Program-made: the position numbers and the translations under genes
Shown here: positions 6,102-11,105 of the stretch, one piece after another
Position numbering within the stretch: position 1 is the first letter of the stretch
Layout: each line of letters begins with the position of its first letter
Notes under the pieces: model-generated
Told to the model about the DNA's origin: nothing
Databases searched by the model: none
What the model saw: only the letters and a program-made list of their open reading frames with translations
Source of the DNA: Candidatus Pelagibacter sp.
GTDB lineage: Bacteria; Pseudomonadota; Alphaproteobacteria; Pelagibacterales; Pelagibacteraceae
Reading direction: 5' to 3'
DNA length: 11,105 nucleotides
NCBI GenBank assembly: GCA_013204495.1
Contig: JABMNQ010000031.1
Coordinates: 1-11,105 of the forward strand

Positions 6102-6851
6102 TTATTTTTTTCCCATAATCCAACCAATAACTTCATCTCTAGAAGTTTTTGATAATTCAGACTCTGCAAAATTAGTTCCCTGAAAAAGTGCCATTACTCT
6201 ATCGCAGACTGCAAAAATATCATCCATTCTATGACTAATAATAATTACACTTACGCCCATTTTTTTTAAACTATTAATAAGATCTAAAACTTTTCCAACT
6301 TCTTTAATTGCTAAAGCTGCTGTAGGCTCATCCATGATTACCAATTTAGAGTTAAATGCTGTAGCTCTTGCTATTGCAATCGCTTGTCTTTGACCTCCAG
6401 ACAGTTCTTCAACTTTTTGATCTGCACTTTTTACATGAATTTTTAACTTATCTAAGTGTGCTTCTGACATTTCTTTAATCTTTTTATAATCAAGCAGTTT
6501 TAAAAAACCTAATTTTTTAGTTGGTTCACGACCAAGAAAAATATTTTCTCCGATTGGTAAATTTCCTGCTAAAGCAAGATCTTGATAAACCATTTCAAGT
6601 CCTAAATTTTGAGAGTCTCTTGGGCTCTCAAGCACTACTCTGTTGCCATTAAAATATAGGGCTCCTTTACTTGGTTTATAAAGACCAGATAAAACTTTCA
6701 TGAAAGTAGATTTTCCAGCACCGTTATCACCAACAACACCCAAACACTCTCCTTCTTTAATGGTCAGATTAACATCCTCTAATGCTGTGATTGTTCCAAA
6801 GTACTTACTTACGCCCTTTGCTTCTAAAATTATTTTATTTGAATAAGGCAT
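6102..6851 (-). CDS. Sugar ABC transporter ATP-binding protein, single-domain (FrcA-like)
   Basis: A 249-residue ABC ATPase. Seen: Walker A GDNGAGKST at 41-49, Q-loop YQD (Q90), signature LSGGQRQ at 150-156, Walker B VIMDEPTAAL at 171-180 and the switch histidine in ISHRMDD (H207). It powers the permease encoded three bases downstream. RbsA/XylG-type partners of CUT2 permeases are usually about 500 residues with two fused ABC domains; this one has a single complete domain, as in FrcA of the rhizobial fructose transporter. No second domain or remnant follows it: the next frame is the permease. It would act as a homodimer. All catalytic motifs are intact, so it is not a broken RbsA. No clear ribosome-binding site is seen. 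Confidence 0.93.
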   Translation of the reverse strand: MPYSNKIILEAKGVSKYFGTITALEDVNLTIKEGECLGVVGDNGAGKSTFMKVLSGLYKPSKGALYFNGNRVVLESPRDSQNLGLEMVYQDLALAGNLPIGENIFLGREPTKKLGFLKLLDYKKIKEMSEAHLDKLKIHVKSADQKVEELSGGQRQAIAIARATAFNSKLVIMDEPTAALAIKEVGKVLDLINSLKKMGVSVIIISHRMDDIFAVCDRVMALFQGTNFAESELSKTSRDEVIGWIMGKK

Positions 6852-6872
6852 TGCAGCAACTTAAAAAAAAAA

Positions 6873-7895
6873 TTAATTAATTGCAACAGGTTTTGATCTA
6901 ATTAACCTTACAGTTTCTCTTTCTGCTCTTTTACACAGTCTTGGTGGTAAATTTTTTGAAATTAACCTCATATCTTCTAAAACAATTTCACCCATTTCAG
7001 TAAATGTATCCTTTAACGCTCCAGCACGATGAGCTGAAAATAAAAAATTTTTTATTTTTCTAATTGGATCATTTTTTTTAACAGGTTCTTCAGGAAATAC
7101 ATCGGTTGCCACATAAATATCACCCTTTTTAACTCTATTTATTAAATCTTTAAAATTAACAATAGCCGCTCTACTCATTAAAATAAATAAAGAATTTGAT
7201 TTTAATTTACCAAGAAGTTTTTTATCAATAAGAGACTGATTATTTTTAGTAATTGCTGCCAATACATAAATTACATCACAAGTTTTAAACATATTCTCTA
7301 GAGTGATTGTATTAAAACCATCATCTTTAATAGTTTTGCTAGGAACCCAAGGATCATAAACGTTAATATCTCTTGAAAAAGCTACCAATAAAGGTGTTAA
7401 AGCTTTTGCTAAATCTCCATAACCTAGAAGACCAATTTTTTTTTCACTTAATAAAGAGGATTTTAAATTACTTTCTAAGCCATATTTTTCTGTTGTATTG
7501 AGAAAATCTTTATGTGCATTATGAATATCTCTTAATAAAGATAGAGTTAAACCTAAGGCTAGTTCAGCTACAGGTTTCGAAAATACTGGAGAAGTTGCAA
7601 TTACATGTATTCCTTTTTGAAAACAGTATTCATAATCAATATTATCCATAAAATTACTTTCAACATTAATTACTGCTTTAAGTTTTTTTGCTTTTGATAA
7701 AAGTAACCTATCTAAATTAGGCTGACCCATTATAAATGTAGCCTTATGAATATTATTTTCATAAAATTTTTTTTTATTATTTTTTGGAGAAGTTATTACT
7801 TTATATTTAGATTTTAGTTCTTTAAGTTTTTCTTTTGTAAAAATAAGATCAAGTGTTCTTGGATAAGGATCAGATATAACGATTAATTTTTCCAT
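6873..7895 (-). CDS. D-isomer-specific 2-hydroxyacid dehydrogenase family protein
   Basis: A 340-residue member of the NAD(P)-dependent D-2-hydroxyacid dehydrogenase family, which interconverts 2-hydroxy and 2-keto acids. Seen: the Rossmann loop GLLGYGDLA (155-163), in which the third glycine of GxGxxG is Ala163; acidic D181 after beta-2 (VYDPW), favouring NAD; catalytic R242 (SRAAIVN), E270 (DVFPEEP) and H289 (SAHRAGA). The R/E/H triad is complete, so the enzyme should be active. The C-terminus runs about 40 residues past the histidine and is basic. It lies 18 bases after the Gfo/Idh/MocA gene and 21 bases before the ATPase gene, so it belongs to the same transcript. A role with a sugar-acid or cyclitol product is inferred from context. 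The exact substrate (glyoxylate, hydroxypyruvate, phosphoglycerate or other) cannot be read. Confidence 0.85.
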   Translation of the reverse strand: MEKLIVISDPYPRTLDLIFTKEKLKELKSKYKVITSPKNNKKKFYENNIHKATFIMGQPNLDRLLLSKAKKLKAVINVESNFMDNIDYEYCFQKGIHVIATSPVFSKPVAELALGLTLSLLRDIHNAHKDFLNTTEKYGLESNLKSSLLSEKKIGLLGYGDLAKALTPLLVAFSRDINVYDPWVPSKTIKDDGFNTITLENMFKTCDVIYVLAAITKNNQSLIDKKLLGKLKSNSLFILMSRAAIVNFKDLINRVKKGDIYVATDVFPEEPVKKNDPIRKIKNFLFSAHRAGALKDTFTEMGEIVLEDMRLISKNLPPRLCKRAERETVRLIRSKPVAIN

Positions 7896-7913
7896 AAATT
7901 GTTATTTAAATAA

Positions 7914-9071
7914 TTACTTTATTATTTTTTTTACTTCTTTCAAAGAAAAAGGTTGGGGCTTTACACAAGTTGTTTTGATTGATTGTGATTTACCTGATGT
8001 ACAAGCTTTCATTATTGATTGGATAATATCTAAAACATGAAGTGAAAGTTCACCATTACATTTATTAATTTTTTTATTTTCTATTGAATAAGCCATTTCC
8101 GCTAAACCAGCTCCTCTATAATTGGAGTTTGTTGCAGACTCGTTTGCTCTAGAGCTTTGTGATCTAATGTTAATTTTTCCCAAAGGCATCTTGTTAGTTT
8201 TATACTCTTTCCAAGGATCTCCTAAATTTTTACAAACATAAACAGAACCACCAAACATATTTGGATCTGGAACAATCATTGAACCTTTATCACCATATAG
8301 CTCTATGTGATTTCTTTGATGAGCAATAACATCAAAGGAAAGAGTTAACCTAATAACACTTCCATTCTCAAAAGTAATTGTAGATAAATATGTGGTAGGA
8401 CACTCAACTTTAAATGTTTTATTTTTTCTTGGTCCTATACCAATGGTTCGTCTTTTAATTCCATTAACAACACTGCCTATTACTTTTTTTGCTGGTCCCA
8501 GTAAATTTACTAATGCCGTTAGGTAATAAGGACCCATATCAATTACAGGACCACCTTCTTTTTTTGCAAACCATGGTTCAGGGTTGGGATGATATGATTG
8601 AACTCCAGGAAAAGCAAAAATTGCATTTCCAAAATTAATTTTTCCAATAATTTTTTTATCAACTAATTCTTTTGATTTCTGAATACCACCACCTAAAAAT
8701 GTGTCTGGTGCATTACCAATATAAAGTTTGTTCTTTTTTGCTAATTTTAAAAGATTTTTTCCATCTTCAAAATTAATTGCCAATGGTTTTTCTGAATAAA
8801 CATGTTTACCATTAATTAAAGCTTGTTTTGCTACAGAGTAATGCGCTTTTGGAATTGTTAAATTAAGAATAATTTCTATCTCATGATCTTTTAATAAATC
8901 TTTTACAGTTAATGCATTAATTTTGTATTTTTTGGCACATTTTATTGCATTATTTTGATTAATATCTGCACATTTAATAATTTTGATATTATTAAAGTAC
9001 TTTTCAGCTCTAAAATATGTTTCTGAAATATGTCCACAACCAACTAAGCCGACTTTAAATATTTTATTCAT
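7914..9071 (-). CDS. Gfo/Idh/MocA-family NAD(P)-dependent oxidoreductase
   Basis: A 385-residue protein with an N-terminal Rossmann fold (VGLVGCGHIS, residues 7-16), the family motif EKP at 94-96 (HVYSEKPLAI) and a C-terminal alpha/beta domain with KKEGGPVIDMGPYYLTALVN around 170-189. The family oxidises or reduces sugars, inositols and their derivatives at a ring carbon. The classic DxGxH pattern here is DMGPY (D178, Y182), so Tyr replaces the usual catalytic-site His; I recall this variant in a large uncharacterised branch, so it may mark a different subfamily from inositol 2-dehydrogenase (IolG). It is six bases downstream of the IolD-like gene, which makes an inositol, inosose or related ring substrate plausible but unproven. 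It is longer than the IolG usual of about 330-345, mainly from an extra stretch near 285-330. Confidence 0.87.
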   Translation of the reverse strand: MNKIFKVGLVGCGHISETYFRAEKYFNNIKIIKCADINQNNAIKCAKKYKINALTVKDLLKDHEIEIILNLTIPKAHYSVAKQALINGKHVYSEKPLAINFEDGKNLLKLAKKNKLYIGNAPDTFLGGGIQKSKELVDKKIIGKINFGNAIFAFPGVQSYHPNPEPWFAKKEGGPVIDMGPYYLTALVNLLGPAKKVIGSVVNGIKRRTIGIGPRKNKTFKVECPTTYLSTITFENGSVIRLTLSFDVIAHQRNHIELYGDKGSMIVPDPNMFGGSVYVCKNLGDPWKEYKTNKMPLGKINIRSQSSRANESATNSNYRGAGLAEMAYSIENKKINKCNGELSLHVLDIIQSIMKACTSGKSQSIKTTCVKPQPFSLKEVKKIIK

Positions 9072-9077
9072 TAAGAA

Positions 9078-10922
9078 TTATACGCCTTGTCTTTGCTTAT
9101 TTTTTCCTTCTTTATGAATTTTTAAAGCTTCTTTATTCTCTTCTGTAGTTGGAATTTCTAATGTTGGACTATCCCAAAAAGCTGAACCTTCTAACCATTG
9201 GTAAGCATGAGTTTTAATTGAAATTACATAAGTCACATCTGATTTTTTTGCTCTTTTAAAAGCTTCTTCTAAATCTGAGATTGAACTTACTTCTTCTGAT
9301 TTAGCGCCCATACTTGCAGCGTGCTTAGCAAAATCAACACCTACAAGGCCTGGCGTTTTTGAACTTTTAAGTAAATTATTAAACTCTTTTCCACCTTTGA
9401 ATAATTGAAGTCTATTAATTACTGCAAAGCCACCATTGTCACAAACAATTATAATAAGTTTATTCTTAGTGATCACTGAAGAATAAATATCAGAATTATT
9501 TAATAAGTATGAACCATCTCCAATAAATGAAATTACTTCTTTATCTGGGTTGGCCATTTTAATTCCTAGTGCACCAGATATTTCATAACTCATACAACTA
9601 AAACCCCACTCTGTTTCGTGAGTATTTAACTCTCTTGGTCTCCAAACCTGTATAACTTCTCCAACAAGTCCACCTGCTGCTGTTACCGCAATATCTGAAG
9701 GATCAGAATTTCTATAGACAGCACCTATAACCTGCGCATAACTTGGAATTTTTTGATTTGAAGGAGCGCTCTCTTTATCAACCTGCTCATTCCAAGCTTT
9801 TAATTCTATTTGAGATTTTTTATTCCATTCCTCACTTGCTTTCCACTCACCTAAAGCTTGAGATAATTCATCCAATGAAACCTTGGCATCCCCTACAACT
9901 GCTTGAGCCAAATGTTTATTTGCATCAAATCTTGAAACATTAATTGAAACAAGTTTAAAGTTTTCATTTTCAAAGTTAGTCCACGAGCCTGTTGTAAAGT
10001 CTGCAAGTTTAGTTCCGACTGCAATTGCAAGATCAGTTTGTTTGGCTAATGAATTAGTATTTTTTCCACCTAGCCCACCTATTTGTCCAGCATAGTGTGA
10101 ATGATCTCTCTTCATTGTAGAATATCCCATTACAGTTTGAGTAACTGGAATATTATGTTTAATAGCAAATTTACTTAGCTCTTCCATTGCGTTAGAATAA
10201 AAAACTCCACCACCAGAAATAATTATTGGATTTTTTGATGATTTAATTTTTGCTGCAGCTTCTTTAATTTGAAATTCATCTGGTCTAGGTCTTTTTATTG
10301 CGTGAACTTTTTCTTTGAAAAAGTCTTCTGGATAATCAAAAGTTTGTCCTTGAATATCCTGGCTTAAAGCTATGCAAGCTGGTCCACAATCTGCTGGATC
10401 CAACATGGTCTGAACTGCTGCTGGAAATGATTGGATTATTTGTTCTGGCCTAGTGATTCTATCAAAATATCTAGTTACAGGTTTAAATGCATCATTTGCA
10501 GTAATTCCCGGATTATTAAAATGTTCTACTTGTTGTAAAACCGGATCAGGCATTCTATTTGCGTGAGTATCGCCTGGTAAAAATAAAATTGGTAATCTGT
10601 TGCTCATTGCAACGGCTGCAGCTGTAACCATATTTGTTGCCCCTGGTCCCACTGATGATGTTGCTACAAAAATTTGCTGTCTTCTTTTTGCTCTAGCGTA
10701 TCCAATACATGTAAGAGCCATGTTTTGTTCATGATGTCCCCTATATGTTGGCAGTTCTTTTTGATTTTCTTCTAACGCTTGACCCAAACAAGCTACATTT
10801 CCATGGCCAAATATTCCAAATACACCTGGGAATAAAGGTTCTTTTTTCCCATTAATTAATATTTTTTGAGCGATTAAATATTTAACTACTGCGTGAGCGC
10901 AAGTGAGTTTGATTTTTTTCAT
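9078..10922 (-). CDS. iolD: IolD-like 3D-(3,5/4)-trihydroxycyclohexane-1,2-dione hydrolase (ThDP enzyme)
   Basis: A 614-residue thiamine-diphosphate enzyme, near the roughly 640 of Bacillus IolD. In myo-inositol breakdown IolD hydrolytically opens the cyclic diketone to 5-deoxy-D-glucuronate. Seen: an N-terminal PYR domain with GVFGIFGHGNVACLGQAL (33-50), TYRGHHEQNMA with the cofactor-activating Glu (E65), VGPGATNMVT and LPGDTHANRMPDPVLQQ (115-131), all IolD-like; a central domain; and a C-terminal PP domain with the ThDP/Mg motif IGDGSYLLNNSD (467-478). Acetolactate synthase and glyoxylate carboligase share the fold but not the FGIFGHGNV and RMPDPVLQQ segments. It is the first gene of the minus-strand operon. 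IolE, IolB and a recognisable IolC are absent from the window, so the true ring substrate could differ from the classical one. Confidence 0.88.
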   Translation of the reverse strand: MKKIKLTCAHAVVKYLIAQKILINGKKEPLFPGVFGIFGHGNVACLGQALEENQKELPTYRGHHEQNMALTCIGYARAKRRQQIFVATSSVGPGATNMVTAAAVAMSNRLPILFLPGDTHANRMPDPVLQQVEHFNNPGITANDAFKPVTRYFDRITRPEQIIQSFPAAVQTMLDPADCGPACIALSQDIQGQTFDYPEDFFKEKVHAIKRPRPDEFQIKEAAAKIKSSKNPIIISGGGVFYSNAMEELSKFAIKHNIPVTQTVMGYSTMKRDHSHYAGQIGGLGGKNTNSLAKQTDLAIAVGTKLADFTTGSWTNFENENFKLVSINVSRFDANKHLAQAVVGDAKVSLDELSQALGEWKASEEWNKKSQIELKAWNEQVDKESAPSNQKIPSYAQVIGAVYRNSDPSDIAVTAAGGLVGEVIQVWRPRELNTHETEWGFSCMSYEISGALGIKMANPDKEVISFIGDGSYLLNNSDIYSSVITKNKLIIIVCDNGGFAVINRLQLFKGGKEFNNLLKSSKTPGLVGVDFAKHAASMGAKSEEVSSISDLEEAFKRAKKSDVTYVISIKTHAYQWLEGSAFWDSPTLEIPTTEENKEALKIHKEGKNKQRQGV

Positions 10923-11016
10923 TTATAAGTTTAGTCTTTTAATAAGTATAATTAGTATATATATTTATATTTATAATTTAAAAAACCACATTAAGTAAAC
11001 TTAAAAATAAATATTT
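10923..11016. promoter_or_regulatory. Divergent promoter region between iolD-like and aldehyde dehydrogenase genes
   Basis: These 94 bases must hold the promoters for both directions. They are nearly all A/T. Plus-strand TATAAT hexamers lie at 10947-10952 and 10972-10977; the second would start RNA about 30 bases before the aldehyde dehydrogenase ATG. Minus-strand TATACT lies at 10945-10950 and again at 10954-10959, either fitting the iolD-like gene. No convincing -35 boxes are seen, and in such AT-rich DNA the individual elements are uncertain. The region's divergent layout is the firm part. Confidence 0.5.
10991..11004. promoter_or_regulatory. Palindrome, possible operator
   Basis: TTAAGT-AA-ACTTAA is a perfect 6-bp inverted repeat with a two-base spacer, 12 bases before the aldehyde dehydrogenase ATG and just downstream of the TATAAT at 10972-10977. 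That is a typical place for a repressor to block transcription. No regulator gene is in the window and the motif is AT-rich, so the role is a guess. Confidence 0.3.
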
Positions 11017-11105
11017 ATGTATAGTAAATTTGGACAATTCATTGACGGAAAATGGCAACAAGCAGAAAAAAAAGAAACTTATGATGTTATTAACCCAGCT
11101 ACTGA
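11017..11105 (+). CDS. Aldehyde dehydrogenase family protein, N-terminal start (runs off the right edge)
   Basis: Only 29 codons are present. The protein reads FGQFIDGKWQQAEKKETYDV and then INPAT, which is the standard N-terminus of NAD(P)-dependent aldehyde dehydrogenases (FIDGKW followed by a variable acidic/basic stretch and the NPAT motif). The Rossmann fold, catalytic Cys and Glu lie outside, so the substrate is unknown. Succinate-semialdehyde, alpha-ketoglutarate-semialdehyde and methylmalonate-semialdehyde (IolA) dehydrogenases all begin this way. Divergent pairing with the iolD-like gene makes an IolA-type role attractive, since IolA acts in inositol catabolism, but nothing in these residues distinguishes it. 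The ATG has no clear ribosome-binding site. Confidence 0.8.
   Translation, partial: MYSKFGQFIDGKWQQAEKKETYDVINPAT

Noticed and set aside
6852-6890. Possible hairpin GCAA-TTAA / TTAA-TTGC between the 2-hydroxyacid dehydrogenase and ATPase genes
   Set aside because: The stem is short, bulged and AT-only apart from the ends, includes the stop codon and lacks a following U run.
9743-9943. Plus-strand open frame of 66 codons
   Set aside because: Antisense to the central region of the IolD-like gene with no recognisable domain or ribosome-binding site.
9078-10922. Acetolactate synthase or glyoxylate carboligase for the large ThDP enzyme
   Set aside because: The FGIFGHGNV, RGHHEQ and RMPDPVLQQ segments and GDGSYLLNNSD match IolD better, and no regulatory subunit gene is adjacent.

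Overview
The window is strongly AT-rich and densely packed. Spacers are mostly very short, several stop and start codons overlap, and poly-A/T runs are common. Gene content is sugar or cyclitol uptake and catabolism with a single-domain CUT2 sugar ATPase. This fits a streamlined, free-living marine alphaproteobacterium such as SAR11/Pelagibacterales. That placement is an inference from composition and style; no rRNA or other taxonomic marker is present.

Layout: almost everything reads on the minus strand, so transcription runs from high to low coordinates. A 94-bp divergent intergenic region (10923-11016) separates an aldehyde dehydrogenase start leaving on the plus strand (11017 to the window edge) from a long minus-strand series. 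In transcription order that series is: IolD-like thiamine-diphosphate hydrolase (10922-9078), Gfo/Idh/MocA oxidoreductase (9071-7914), D-2-hydroxyacid dehydrogenase (7895-6873), single-domain sugar ABC ATPase (6851-6102), ribose-type permease (6098-5085), periplasmic sugar-binding protein (4980-4054), a strong intrinsic terminator or attenuator (about 4026-4000), FucU/RbsD-type mutarotase (3981-3511), ribokinase-like PfkB kinase (3511-2600) and YghZ/GpR-type aldo-keto reductase (2600-1572). The last three genes are joined by two identical TAATG stop/start overlaps.

The stretch 1001-1571 holds no intact gene. It contains the 3' end of a second, different sugar-permease gene on the minus strand (about 1325-1140), abutting the 3' end of a fatty-acid hydroxylase/sterol desaturase-family gene on the plus strand (about 1324-1551). 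One breakpoint near 1323-1335 explains both truncations. Beyond it, on the minus strand, lie a short-chain dehydrogenase (1000-251) and a ROK-family sugar kinase (from 248, running off the left edge).

How the genes may work together: the ABC system imports a pentose, hexose, deoxysugar or cyclitol. The mutarotase and the PfkB kinase would process a reducing sugar. The IolD-like enzyme points to hydrolytic opening of an inositol-derived cyclic diketone, and the two oxidoreductases beside it could make its substrate or recycle side products. The usual iol partners IolE, IolB and IolC are not in the window. The pathway is therefore either split across the genome or a non-standard hybrid of ribose-type and inositol-type modules. 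This is the most interesting feature, together with the double-truncation junction.
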